Below are positions 34,664-43,434 of a DNA stretch of 64,000 nucleotides, one piece after another. Source of the stretch: Actinomycetospora termitidis (GTDB lineage Bacteria > Actinomycetota > Actinomycetes > Mycobacteriales > Pseudonocardiaceae); the NCBI RefSeq assembly GCF_030286555.1, contig NZ_JASVWF010000005.1, positions 124,001 to 188,000 on the forward strand, written 5' to 3'. Position numbers and translations under genes: made by a program. The notes beneath the pieces are model-generated. The model searched no databases, had not been told where the DNA came from, and saw nothing but the letters and a program-made list of their open reading frames with translations. Each line of letters begins with the position of its first letter. The stretch's first letter is position 1.

Positions 34664-35446
34664 TCACACGACCCGAGCGGGACGCTCCTGCCGCCGGAGC
34701 GTCCGTCCGGCGACGAGCCGGCGCACCACGGCAGCGACCACGATCACCGCCGCGACCACGGCCGCGACGACGACGGCCCCCGGCCGCCCGGCGACGACGA
34801 TCCCGCCCAGCGCCCACAGCACCGACAGCGCGAACGCGACCGGCGCCGGACCCGCCGTCGCGACCGCCGCGGCGATCAGCCCGGTCACGACGAGCATCAC
34901 CACGCCGAGCACCGTCGCGACGCCCCCGGTCCCCGGCAGCCCGGCCCACACCCCGGTCGCCGCGGTGCCCACGACCGTCGCCACGCTGACCCACCCGGCG
35001 TAGAAGGCGACCGGGACGTGCACGAGCCAGAGGCCCGCACCCGTCGTCGGGAAGGAGTTCAGGCGCGCGAGGACGACGGCGAGGCAGACGAGCAGGGCGA
35101 TGATCGCGATCTCGGCGACCCCGGGCAGGACCTGCGAGAACAGCAGGATCCACGCCATGTTGGCGACGGCCGCGCCGACCAGCCACCACCCCGTCGCGCG
35201 GTGCTCGGGACGTGCCCGCTGCGACGGCAGGGCCTGGAACACCGCGAGGACGAGCACCCCGAGGTAGATGAGGCCCCAGATGGCGAAGGCGCCGCCGGCG
35301 GGGACGATCGGGGTCTCGAACGCGGCGGACACCTCCCCGATCGGCGTGCCGAACGCCCCCGAGCCACCGATCGAACCGACGATGAACTGCGCGACCGCCG
35401 TCACCAGCACCGCACTGCTGCGGACGACGTCCGATGTCTTGGTCAC
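34664..35446 (-). CDS. TspO/MBR-like multi-pass membrane protein
   Basis: A 260-aa membrane protein with seven or eight predicted helices. The segment AGGAFAIWGLIYLGVLVLAV and the later NMAWILLF and AFYAGW pieces resemble the tryptophan-rich sensory/TspO-like family, but overall similarity is weak by eye and the protein is longer than true TspO (~160 aa). A binding role for tetrapyrroles is therefore only a possibility. GTG 35446 is the likely start. The upstream region (49 bases) is shared with a divergent gene. Confidence 0.5.
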   Translation of the reverse strand: MTKTSDVVRSSAVLVTAVAQFIVGSIGGSGAFGTPIGEVSAAFETPIVPAGGAFAIWGLIYLGVLVLAVFQALPSQRARPEHRATGWWLVGAAVANMAWILLFSQVLPGVAEIAIIALLVCLAVVLARLNSFPTTGAGLWLVHVPVAFYAGWVSVATVVGTAATGVWAGLPGTGGVATVLGVVMLVVTGLIAAAVATAGPAPVAFALSVLWALGGIVVAGRPGAVVVAAVVAAVIVVAAVVRRLVAGRTLRRQERPARVV

Positions 35447-35494
35447 CAAGAGAACATGCCCGGGCTGCACCGGGACGAAACCGGCAGGGGTGGG

Positions 35495-36346
35495 ATGCTG
35501 GACGGTGTGTCGGGGTTCTTCCGAGCGGGTCGGCAGCCACGGTGGCTGCTCCCGGCCGCGCTGGGCACCGTGGTGCTGCTGGCGCTGGTCCTGCTGATCG
35601 TCGTGATCACCGGTACCGGGCCCGCCGCGCGCCCCACCTGCACCGTGACCGCCCCGGCGAACTCGCCCGGGCTGCGCACGAGCTGGAGCGGCTCGCCGGA
35701 GCAGATGGACAACGCGGCCACCATCGCCGGGGTGGGCCGCCGGCTCGGCGCGCCGGACCGGGCGATCACCATCGCGCTGGCCACCGCGATCCAGGAGTCG
35801 ACGCTCGCGAACCTGCGCGGGGGCGACCGGGACTCCGTGGGCCTGTTCCAGCAGCGTCCCAGCCAGGGCTGGGGCAGCGTGGACGAGCTGACCGACACCG
35901 TGACCTCGTCGACGAAGTTCTACGAGGCGCTGCTCGCGACGCCGGGCTGGGCGGGGATGGACGTCACCGAGGCCGCCCAGCGGGTGCAGCGCAGCGGGTT
36001 CCCCGAGGCGTACGCCGACCACGAGCCCGAGGCGCGCACGCTCGCCGTCGCCTTCCTCGGCCAGAACCCGGGCGGCCTCACCTGCACCGACCTCGACCTG
36101 TCCGAGCCGCCCGCGGACACCGTCGCCGGGCTCGCGCGCGCGGAGCTCGGCAGCGCCCGGCTCTCCGGCGAGCAGACCGCGGAGAACGGGTGGGCGATCG
36201 CGTCCTGGCTGGTCGCGCACTCGACCCGCCTGGCCGTCGACCGGGTCGCCTACGACGGGCGCACGTGGACCGCGGACTCCGGAGCCTGGGAGCAGACCGG
36301 CGCGGCCGACGGCACGCTGTCGCTGCACCGCGTCGGCGATCCCTGA
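35495..36346 (+). CDS. Secreted/membrane-anchored lysozyme-fold protein
   Basis: A 283-aa protein with an N-terminal signal-anchor helix (about residues 16-40) and an extracytoplasmic domain with the pattern ATAIQESTLANL and GDRDSVGLFQQRPSQGWG. The Glu in QES and the GLFQQRPSQGWG motif occur in actinobacterial proteins related to lytic transglycosylases, so peptidoglycan binding or cleavage is plausible. A Cys pair (PTCTV and LTCTD) may form a disulphide. ATG 35495 has an AGGGG ribosome binding site. Transcribed in the same direction as the molybdoenzyme gene, 32 bases upstream of it. Confidence 0.72.
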   Translation: MLDGVSGFFRAGRQPRWLLPAALGTVVLLALVLLIVVITGTGPAARPTCTVTAPANSPGLRTSWSGSPEQMDNAATIAGVGRRLGAPDRAITIALATAIQESTLANLRGGDRDSVGLFQQRPSQGWGSVDELTDTVTSSTKFYEALLATPGWAGMDVTEAAQRVQRSGFPEAYADHEPEARTLAVAFLGQNPGGLTCTDLDLSEPPADTVAGLARAELGSARLSGEQTAENGWAIASWLVAHSTRLAVDRVAYDGRTWTADSGAWEQTGAADGTLSLHRVGDP

Positions 36347-36378
36347 GGTTGTCGGACCCCCGGGCTACCGTCGTCGTC

Positions 36379-38619
36379 ATGAGCCGGACCGCATCCCACT
36401 GGGGCGTCTACGACGTCGACGCGGACGGGTCCGTCCGCGGCATGCCCGAGGACCCGCACCCGTCACCGCTGGTGCGCGGGCTGCCGGAGCTGGTGGGGTC
36501 GGACCTGCGGGTCGACCGGCCACACGTCCGCGAGGGCTGGTTGCGGCGGCGCACGCGGGAGGGCCGCGGGGCGGAGCGGTTCGTGCCGGTCGGGTGGGAC
36601 ACCGCGCTCGAGCTGGTCGCCGACGAACTGACCCGGGTCCGCGAGCGGCACGGCAACGAGGGCATCTACGGCGGGTGCTACGGCTGGGCCAGCGCCGGCC
36701 GGCTCCACCACGCGCCCAGCACCCTCAAACGCTTCCTCGCCGGGTTCGGCGGCTACGTCGACAAGGTCGGCAACCACAGCTTCGGCGCCGCGCTGGCGGT
36801 GATGCCGCACGTGGTCGGCCGGTCCGACATCCCGAACCTCACGCCGACGTGGCCGGAGGTCGTCGAGCACACCGAGCTCGTCGTGATGTTCGGCGGGGCG
36901 CACCTGAAGAACACCGCGGTCGACCCGGGCGGCGCGCTCGAGCACACGGGCGCCGACTGGTTCGCGCGGGCGCACGCGGCCGGGGTCCGGTTCGTGAACG
37001 TCAGCCCGTCGCGCGAGGACCTGACGGCGTCCGTCGACCCCGAGTGGCTCCCGGTCCGTCCCGGCACCGACGTGGCCCTGATGCTCGGGCTCGCGCACAC
37101 CCTGCTCGAGGACGGCCGGGCCGACCGGGAGTTCCTCGCGCGGTACTGCGACGGCTGGGAGTCCTTCGAGCGCTACCTGCACGGCCACGACGCGGACTGG
37201 GCCGCCGGCATCACCGGGATCGCGGCCGAGCGGATCCGCGACCTCGCCCGGCGCATGGCCGCGCACCGCACTCTGGTGACCACGAGCTGGTCGGTGCAGC
37301 GTGCACAGCACGGCGAGCAGCCGCCGTGGATGACGGTCGCCCTCGCCGCTGTGCTCGGCGGGATCGGGCTGCCGGGCCAGGGGTTCGGGCTCGGCTTCGG
37401 CAGCATCCGCGGGAACGTGGTGCCGCGGACCGAGCCGGTCCCGCGACCGACCCTGCCGCTGGGGAAGAACCCGGTCGACATCGCGATCCCGGTCGGGCGG
37501 TTCGCCGACCTGCTGCTGCACCCCGGCGAGGAGCTGGAGTACGCGGGTGGCCGGATCCCGCTGCCCGACGTGCGGCTCGTCTACTCCGCCGGCGGCAACC
37601 CGTTCCACCACAACGCGAACCTCAACCGGCTCCTGGAGGGCTGGCGGCGCCTGGACACCGTGATCGTGCACGAGCAGTTCTGGAACCCGCCCGCCGTGTT
37701 CGCCGACATCGTGCTCCCGGCGACCACCACGCTGGAGCGCAACGACGTCCTGGCCACGGAGTTCGCCCCGGAGTGGCGCGCGATGTACCGGGTGCGCCCG
37801 CCGCACGCGCAGGCCCGCAACGACCTCGACGTGTTCGCCGAGCTCGCCGACCGGCTCGGGTTCGGGCCGGACTACCACGAGGGCCGCGACGAGATGGGCT
37901 GGCTGCGCCACCTCTACGACGTCGCCGCCGACCGCGCGCGTGAGCAGGGGTACGAGCCGCCGGACTTCGACGGGTTCTGGACGACGGGTCGGGTCACCTT
38001 CCCCGCGCCGGCCTCGCCCCCGGTGTTCTCGGCCTTCCGGGCCGACCCGGTCGCGCACCCGTTGGCGACCCCGTCGGGCCGCATCCAGATCACCTCGCCG
38101 ACCGTCGCCGGACTCGGCTACGACGACCAGCCCGGCCACCCGGTCTGGCACGAGCCCGGCGAATGGCTCGGCGCCGCGGGGCCGACCGCACTGCACCTGC
38201 TCTCCAACCAGCCCGCGGCCCGCCTGCACAGCCAGCTCGACCCGTCGTCGGGCAGCCGGGCGACGAAGGTGGACGGGCGGGAGCCGCTGCGCATCGCCCG
38301 GGTCGACGCCGAGGCCCGCGGGATCGCCGACGGCGACACCGTCCGGGTCTCCAACGCGCGCGGCGCCTTCTACGCCGGCGCCCGCGTGACCGACGACCTC
38401 GTGCCCGGGGTCCTGTCGATCTCCACCGGCGCCTGGTACGACCCGGCCGAGCCCGGCACGCCCGGGTCACCGGACAAGCACGGCAGCCCGAACGTCGTCA
38501 CCGCCGACTCCGGCTCGTCGCGCCTCGGGCAGGCGCCGGTGGCGCAGACGGTGCTGGTGGAGGTCGAGAAGGTGATCGACGCGCCTCCGGTGACCGCGTT
38601 CGCGGGCGCCCGGGTCTAG
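36379..38619 (+). CDS. Molybdopterin oxidoreductase, biotin/TMAO/S-oxide reductase type
   Basis: A 746-aa Mo-bis-MGD enzyme of the DMSO reductase family. YGGCYGWASAGRLHHAPSTLKR carries the Ser ligand to Mo (YGWASAG); VVMFGGAHLKNT, YSAGGNPFHHNANLNR and LPATTTLERND are further cofactor-binding motifs. There is no N-terminal CxxCxxxC cluster motif and no Tat signal, so it is a cytoplasmic BisC-like reductase acting on biotin sulfoxide, methionine sulfoxide or related S-/N-oxides. The ATG at 36379 overlaps no other gene. The last 4 bases overlap the convergent permease gene. Confidence 0.9.
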   Translation: MSRTASHWGVYDVDADGSVRGMPEDPHPSPLVRGLPELVGSDLRVDRPHVREGWLRRRTREGRGAERFVPVGWDTALELVADELTRVRERHGNEGIYGGCYGWASAGRLHHAPSTLKRFLAGFGGYVDKVGNHSFGAALAVMPHVVGRSDIPNLTPTWPEVVEHTELVVMFGGAHLKNTAVDPGGALEHTGADWFARAHAAGVRFVNVSPSREDLTASVDPEWLPVRPGTDVALMLGLAHTLLEDGRADREFLARYCDGWESFERYLHGHDADWAAGITGIAAERIRDLARRMAAHRTLVTTSWSVQRAQHGEQPPWMTVALAAVLGGIGLPGQGFGLGFGSIRGNVVPRTEPVPRPTLPLGKNPVDIAIPVGRFADLLLHPGEELEYAGGRIPLPDVRLVYSAGGNPFHHNANLNRLLEGWRRLDTVIVHEQFWNPPAVFADIVLPATTTLERNDVLATEFAPEWRAMYRVRPPHAQARNDLDVFAELADRLGFGPDYHEGRDEMGWLRHLYDVAADRAREQGYEPPDFDGFWTTGRVTFPAPASPPVFSAFRADPVAHPLATPSGRIQITSPTVAGLGYDDQPGHPVWHEPGEWLGAAGPTALHLLSNQPAARLHSQLDPSSGSRATKVDGREPLRIARVDAEARGIADGDTVRVSNARGAFYAGARVTDDLVPGVLSISTGAWYDPAEPGTPGSPDKHGSPNVVTADSGSSRLGQAPVAQTVLVEVEKVIDAPPVTAFAGARV

Positions 38620-40259
38620 GGCAGCATCCAGCCGAGGACGGGGGTCGACTGCAGGAACACCAGCACCGCCATCCCCACCAGGAAGACCAGGCTCCACGGC
38701 AGGACGCGCCGGAAGATCTCGCCCTCGCGGCCGGCCATGCCCACGGCGGACGCCGCGATCGCGAGGTTCTGCGGCGAGATCATCTTGCCCAGGACGCCGC
38801 CGGACGTGTTCGCCGCCGCGAGCAGCACCGGGTCCAGCCCGCTGCGCTCGGCCGCGGCCACCTGCAGCGCGCCGAACAGCGAGTTCGACGACGTGTCCGA
38901 GCCGGTCACGGCCACGCCCAGCCAGCCCAGGACCGGCGACAGGACGGCGAAGAACCCGCCGGTCGCCGCGAGCCACTGGCCGATCGTGATCGTCTGCCCG
39001 GACAGGTTCATGACGTAGGCCAGGGCCAGGACCGCCATGACGGTGACGATCGCGCCCCGCAGCTCGGACAGGGTCTGCCCGTACGCGCTCACCGCGAGAC
39101 GCGGTCCGATGCGCAGCACGAGCATCGTCAGCAGCCCGGCGATGAGCAGGATCGAGCCCGCCGAGGCGAGCCAGTTCAGGGTGAAGCTGGTGGACGAGAC
39201 CTGGCTCCCCGATGGCGCGCGCACGTCCAGCCCGGGCCAGCGGAACTTGGCCGTGGTCGCGTCGAGCGCCGCCTTCACCGGCGGGATCTGCTGGATCGAG
39301 AACAGCGCGATGATGATCACGTAGGGCAGGTAGGCGAGGACGGTGTCGCGGGTGGAGTCGCGCGGCTCCGGCTCCCGCTCCGCCGCCGTCTCCGGCCCCT
39401 CGGGGCCGGTCCCCCCGCCTGCAGTGACCGGGACACGGGTCGACGCGGTGCTCCGGCGCGACCGCACGGCCAGCACGACGGCACCGGCGCAGAGCAGCGA
39501 GGCGACGATGTCGGTCAGCGGCACGGACAGGAAGTTCGACGTGAGGAACTGCGCGACCGCGAACGTCAGTCCGCCGACCAGGGCGACGCCCCACGTCTCG
39601 CGCAGGCCGCGCATCCCGTCGACGAGGGCCACGAGCACGAGCGGCACGAACACCGCGAGCACCGGCGTCTGCCGCCCGACGACCGCCCCGAGGACGTCCT
39701 CGGGGAGCCCGGTGACCTGGGCGAGCGTGGTGATGGGCACCGCGATCGCCCCGAACGCGACCGGCGCGGTGTTGGCGACCAGCGCGACGACCGCGGCCTT
39801 GAGCGGCGGGAAGTTCAGCGCCATCAGCATGACGGTGCAGATGGCCACCGGGGCGCCGAAGCCGGCCAGCGCCTCGAGCAGCGCCCCGAACGCGAACGCG
39901 ATGATGACCGCCTGCACGCGCTGGTCGTCCGACACCGAACTGAACGAGCGGCGCAGCACGTCGAAGTGCCCCGTGCGCACCGTCATGCGGTAGATCCACA
40001 GCGCGTTGATGACGATCCAGAGGATCGGGAAGAAGCCGAACACCGCGCCCTCGGTGCCGGCCAGGAGCGCCTGCCCGACCGGCATCGCGTACACGAGGAC
40101 CGCCACCAGCAGCGACACCACGAGCGCGACGATCGAGGCGAGCCACGCGCGCACGCGCAGCCCGCCGAGCAGGACGAACAGCACCAGCAGGGGCAGGGCC
40201 GCCACCAGCGAGCTCCAGGCCAGCGAACCGAGCACCGGCGCGTACTGCTGCACGTACAT
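38616..40259 (-). CDS. lctP: L-lactate permease (LctP family)
   Basis: A 547-aa, ~12-14-helix lactate/glycolate:H+ symporter. Family motifs are clear: GALLEALAGFGAPVAI, ALNFPPLKAAVVALVANTAPVAFGA, VLSPVLGWLGVAVTGSDTSSN and SGGVLGKMISPQNLAIA. A ribosome binding site (GAGGAG) precedes the ATG at 40259. No lactate dehydrogenase is adjacent. It points away from the divergent POT transporter gene, from which it is separated by 135 bases. Confidence 0.93.
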   Translation of the reverse strand: MYVQQYAPVLGSLAWSSLVAALPLLVLFVLLGGLRVRAWLASIVALVVSLLVAVLVYAMPVGQALLAGTEGAVFGFFPILWIVINALWIYRMTVRTGHFDVLRRSFSSVSDDQRVQAVIIAFAFGALLEALAGFGAPVAICTVMLMALNFPPLKAAVVALVANTAPVAFGAIAVPITTLAQVTGLPEDVLGAVVGRQTPVLAVFVPLVLVALVDGMRGLRETWGVALVGGLTFAVAQFLTSNFLSVPLTDIVASLLCAGAVVLAVRSRRSTASTRVPVTAGGGTGPEGPETAAEREPEPRDSTRDTVLAYLPYVIIIALFSIQQIPPVKAALDATTAKFRWPGLDVRAPSGSQVSSTSFTLNWLASAGSILLIAGLLTMLVLRIGPRLAVSAYGQTLSELRGAIVTVMAVLALAYVMNLSGQTITIGQWLAATGGFFAVLSPVLGWLGVAVTGSDTSSNSLFGALQVAAAERSGLDPVLLAAANTSGGVLGKMISPQNLAIAASAVGMAGREGEIFRRVLPWSLVFLVGMAVLVFLQSTPVLGWMLP

Positions 40260-40394
40260 GGTCGGTGACTCCTCGTCGTCGGGGTGACCGGGGTCATACC
40301 CTGTTCGAGGAGGAGACAGCCACCCGAAACTCACTTGACGGAATTCGGGCCCTCCACTGGTGCGGACCTCTCAGGTGAGTCACAGTGTCCGTCC

Positions 40395-41921
40395 GTGACC
40401 ACCACCCCCGGTAACCCCGACGACCCGCGGGCGGACGATCCCGCCGCGTCGGGCGTGACGACGGCCGACCCCGGCCAGGACTTCTCCACCGACCGCCGCT
40501 TCTTCGGCCACCCGCTGGCCCTGGCGAACCTGTTCTCCGTGGAGCTGTGGGAGCGCTTCAGCTTCTACGGCATGCAGGCCGTCATGGCCTACTACCTCTA
40601 CTACTCGCTGGCCGAGGGCGGGCTGGGCCTGCCCGAGGAGGCCGCGACCAGCATCATCGGCGCCTACGGCGGGATGGTGTACCTCGCCAGCGTCGGCGGG
40701 GCGTGGGTCGCCGACCGCCTCCTCGGCGCCGAACGCACACTGTTCTTCTCCGCCTGCGCGGTGATGCTCGGGCACATCGCGCTCGCCGTCATCCCGGGGC
40801 TCGGCGGGGTCGTCGTCGGCCTGCTCCTCGTGGCGCTGGGCTCCGGCGGGGTGAAGACCGCGGCGACCGCGGTGGTGGGCTCGCTCTACCGCCGCGACGA
40901 CCCGCGCGCCGACGCCGGGTTCTCGATCTTCTACATGGGCGTGAACATCGGCGCGCTGGTCGGGCCGTTGCTCACCGGACTGGTGCAGACCACGGTCGGG
41001 TTCCACTGGGCCTTCGGGCTCGCGGCCGTCGGCATGGCCCTCGGTCTCGGCATCTACGTGACCGGCCGGAAGAACCTGCCGGACTCGGCCGCCGTCGTCC
41101 CGAACCCGTTGCCCGCGGGTGCCTGGCAGCGCCCGGTCGGGATCGTCGTCGGCGTCGTGGTCGTGGTCGTGCTGCTGTTCGTGCTCGGCGTGCTCACCGC
41201 GGAGAACCTGTCGACCGCGGTGGCGATCGTGGTGGCGCTGATCTCGATCGCGCTGTTCGCGCTGCTCCTGTCCAGCCCGCGGGTGACGGCGGACGAGCGC
41301 TCGCGGGTGCGGTCGTTCATCCCGATGTGGCTGGCCAGCGTGGTGTTCTGGTCGCTGTTCCAGCAGCAGTTCACCGTCGTCACGATCTACACCGATCAGC
41401 GCCTGGACCGGGTGATCGGCGGGTGGGAGTTCCCGATCGCGTGGGTCAACTCCCTCGAGCCGTTCTTCGTCATCGTGCTGGCACCGCTGTTCGCGGTGCT
41501 GTGGACGAAGCTGGGTGACCGCGCCCCGTCGACCCCGGTCAAGTTCGCCCTCGGCGCCGGTGGCATGGGCGTGGCGTTCCTGCTCTTCCTGCCGTGGGCC
41601 GGGGGCACCGGACCGACGACGCCCGTGCTCGCCATCGTGCTGATCATGCTGGTGTTCGCCCTCGCGGAGATGAACCTCTCCCCCGTGGGGCTGTCGCTGT
41701 CGACGCGTATCGGCCCGGAGCTGTTCCGGTCGCAGACGGTGGCGCTGTTCTACCTGTCGGTCTCGCTCGGCTCGGCGCTCGCGGGCACGATGGCCGGCTT
41801 CTACGACCCGTCGACGGAGGGCACCTACTTCTCCGTCATCGGGATCGCGGCGCTGGTGCTCGGCGGTGTGCTGGTCGCGCTGTCGCCGTGGGTGCGCCGG
41901 GCGATGCGCGGGGTGCGCTGA
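40395..41921 (+). CDS. POT/PTR-family peptide:H+ symporter
   Basis: A 508-aa oligopeptide transporter. The ExxER motif is in VELWERFSFYGMQAV, the PTR2 signature in FSIFYMGVNIGALVGPLLTG, and YYLYYS follows helix 1 as in DtpT-like proteins. About 12-14 helices, with a soluble 35-residue N terminus. GTG 40395 is chosen; the preceding 60 bases hold the promoter. The gene ends at a 20-bp perfect hairpin followed by a tandem repeat. Confidence 0.92.
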   Translation: MTTTPGNPDDPRADDPAASGVTTADPGQDFSTDRRFFGHPLALANLFSVELWERFSFYGMQAVMAYYLYYSLAEGGLGLPEEAATSIIGAYGGMVYLASVGGAWVADRLLGAERTLFFSACAVMLGHIALAVIPGLGGVVVGLLLVALGSGGVKTAATAVVGSLYRRDDPRADAGFSIFYMGVNIGALVGPLLTGLVQTTVGFHWAFGLAAVGMALGLGIYVTGRKNLPDSAAVVPNPLPAGAWQRPVGIVVGVVVVVVLLFVLGVLTAENLSTAVAIVVALISIALFALLLSSPRVTADERSRVRSFIPMWLASVVFWSLFQQQFTVVTIYTDQRLDRVIGGWEFPIAWVNSLEPFFVIVLAPLFAVLWTKLGDRAPSTPVKFALGAGGMGVAFLLFLPWAGGTGPTTPVLAIVLIMLVFALAEMNLSPVGLSLSTRIGPELFRSQTVALFYLSVSLGSALAGTMAGFYDPSTEGTYFSVIGIAALVLGGVLVALSPWVRRAMRGVR

Positions 41922-41935
41922 CGGCGGTCCCGCAC

Positions 41936-41978
41936 CGTGCCGGGGATCCGCTTCCACCGGAAGCGGATCCCCGGCACG
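41936..41978. terminator. 20-bp perfect hairpin after POT gene
   Basis: The arms 41936-41955 and 41959-41978 are perfect complements (20 bp) with a 3-base loop, 14 bases after the stop codon. Convergent genes on both sides suggest bidirectional termination. Confidence 0.7.
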
Positions 41979-41981
41979 GGC

Positions 41982-42037
41982 ACGCCGGGACGCCGGGACG
42001 CCGGGACGCCGGGACGCCGGGACGCCGGGACGCCGGG
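41982..42037. repeat. Seven perfect copies of an 8-base tandem repeat
   Basis: ACGCCGGG is repeated exactly seven times head-to-tail, directly after the hairpin arm that ends GGCACGGGC. The repeat is non-coding, between convergent genes. Perfect copies suggest a recent or ongoing slippage locus. Confidence 0.9.
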
Positions 42038-42039
42038 AC

Positions 42040-42099
42040 GCGAGTGCGACACCATGCAGGTTCGCGCCCCCCGGAACCTGCGTGACGTCGACCTCGCGG
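42040..42099. repeat. Dispersed palindromic element, copy 3
   Basis: Inner arms GCAGGTTC (42056-42063) and GAACCTGC (42074-42081) are perfect; outer parts GCGAGTGCGAC and GTCGACCTCGC are partly complementary. The same ordered words appear in the elements at 1058 and 27914. It lies next to the end of the metallopeptidase gene. Confidence 0.55.
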
Positions 42100-42106
42100 G
42101 CCGGCG

Positions 42107-43126
42107 CTACAGCGCGTTCGTCGCGAAGGTGTCGCAGCGGGTCGGGTCGCCGCCGGTGAACCCGGTGGTGAGCCAGCGCTTGCGCTGCTCCGAGGAGCCG
42201 TGGGTGAACGAGTCCGGGTTCACGGTCCCGCCGCCGAGCTTGCCCTGGATGTAGTCGTCGCCGATGCGCTGCGCGGCGTCGACGGCCGAGTCCAGGTCAG
42301 CCTGGTTGATGTCCTGGAAGAACGCCGGACGTCCGCCGACGGGCTGGCTGGCGTGGTTCATCCACACCCCGGCGTAGCAGTCGGCCTGCAGCTCGAGGCG
42401 CACGGAGTCGGACGTCGCACCCTGGCGGGAGCGCACCTTCGCCTCCGTGCCGAGCTGCGCCTGGACGTGGTGGCCGTACTCGTGGGCGAGCACGTAGGCG
42501 TTCACCAGCGGGCCGCCCTGGGCGCCGAACTGCTGCTGCAGCTGGTCGTAGAAGGTCAGGTCGATGTAGACGAGGTTGTCGCCCGGGCAGTAGAACGGCC
42601 CGGCGCTGGAGTCGGCCGAGCCGCAGGCGGTCCGCACGCCGCCGGAGAAGAACACCGTGTCGACGCGTTGGTAGGTGGGCTGGGCGCCGCGCACCACCGA
42701 GGCCGCCCGGGCGTAGCCGCCGCCCGCCCAGTAGGCCTGGATCGAGTTGATGTCGGCGACGATCGCGCAGTCCAGCTTGGCGTTCGCGTCGGCACCGGTC
42801 CGGCACTCGCTCGCGAGGTCACCCGTGCCGACCTGCGCCGGCCCGCCCGGGTCGCCGAACCCGCCGGCCACGTTCGTCGTCGTGCCGCCCCCGCCGCCGA
42901 GGAACTGCACCGCGAGGAAGGCGATGACGGCGAGGACGATCACGCCGAGGCTCGCCTTGCCGCCGCGACCCCGCAGGAGCATCCCGATGATCAACGCGAC
43001 GAGACCGCCACCACCACCGCCGCCTCCGAAGCCACCTCCGAGGCCGCCACCACCGGAGGAGCCCCCGGATCCCCGCTGGTCGGTGACCTCGGACGCGTCG
43101 AGCTGGGCGTCGTCGTCGTAGCGCAT
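42107..43126 (-). CDS. Neutral zinc metallopeptidase (YpfJ-like)
   Basis: A 339-aa membrane-anchored peptidase. Residues ~19-41 are a Gly-rich linker, followed by a transmembrane helix (about 58-76) and an extracytoplasmic catalytic domain with HEYGHH (zinc ligands H215 and H219, catalytic E216) and a downstream ELQADCYAGVW motif (third ligand Glu). Cys pairs (ACGS, FYCPGD) may form disulphides. Substrate unknown; family members are common in actinobacteria. ATG 43126 follows GGAGGAACG, a good ribosome binding site. Confidence 0.9.
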   Translation of the reverse strand: MRYDDDAQLDASEVTDQRGSGGSSGGGGLGGGFGGGGGGGGLVALIIGMLLRGRGGKASLGVIVLAVIAFLAVQFLGGGGGTTTNVAGGFGDPGGPAQVGTGDLASECRTGADANAKLDCAIVADINSIQAYWAGGGYARAASVVRGAQPTYQRVDTVFFSGGVRTACGSADSSAGPFYCPGDNLVYIDLTFYDQLQQQFGAQGGPLVNAYVLAHEYGHHVQAQLGTEAKVRSRQGATSDSVRLELQADCYAGVWMNHASQPVGGRPAFFQDINQADLDSAVDAAQRIGDDYIQGKLGGGTVNPDSFTHGSSEQRKRWLTTGFTGGDPTRCDTFATNAL

Positions 43127-43198
43127 GCGTCGTTCCTCCGGCGGTGTCGGTACCCGACGATCCTGGCGCGATCACCGGCCGACCGGAAGTCGGCCCCC

Positions 43199-43336
43199 TC
43201 AGGACCGGTACCGCTTGCGCCCGTTCCACACCTGTCGCTGGTCGAACCGGGCCCGCCGCACCTCGGCCCAGCTCCGGCCCAGGAAGAACCCCACCACCAC
43301 GCCGCCCCCGGCGATCAACATCCACGACTCGATCAC
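43199..43336 (-). CDS. Small single-helix membrane protein
   Basis: A possible 45-aa protein: hydrophobic N-terminal helix (WMLIAGGGVVVGFFLG, residues 5-20) and a basic cytoplasmic tail ending GRKRYRS. The start is taken as GTG 43336 after a G-rich sequence. Composition is that of a real small membrane protein but no family is recognised. Confidence 0.45.
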   Translation of the reverse strand: MIESWMLIAGGGVVVGFFLGRSWAEVRRARFDQRQVWNGRKRYRS

Positions 43337-43434
43337 GCCCGTGCCCCCCGTTCCCCCGGAACGACAAGTAGCACGGATGTTCGACCTGGCGAGAGGAATG
43401 ACGGCGTTCCGCCCTCGAGGTTGGGACGGTCGGC

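Noticed and set aside
41982-42037. CRISPR-like repeat array
   Set aside because: The 8-base units are contiguous with no spacers and no cas genes nearby; it is a simple tandem repeat.
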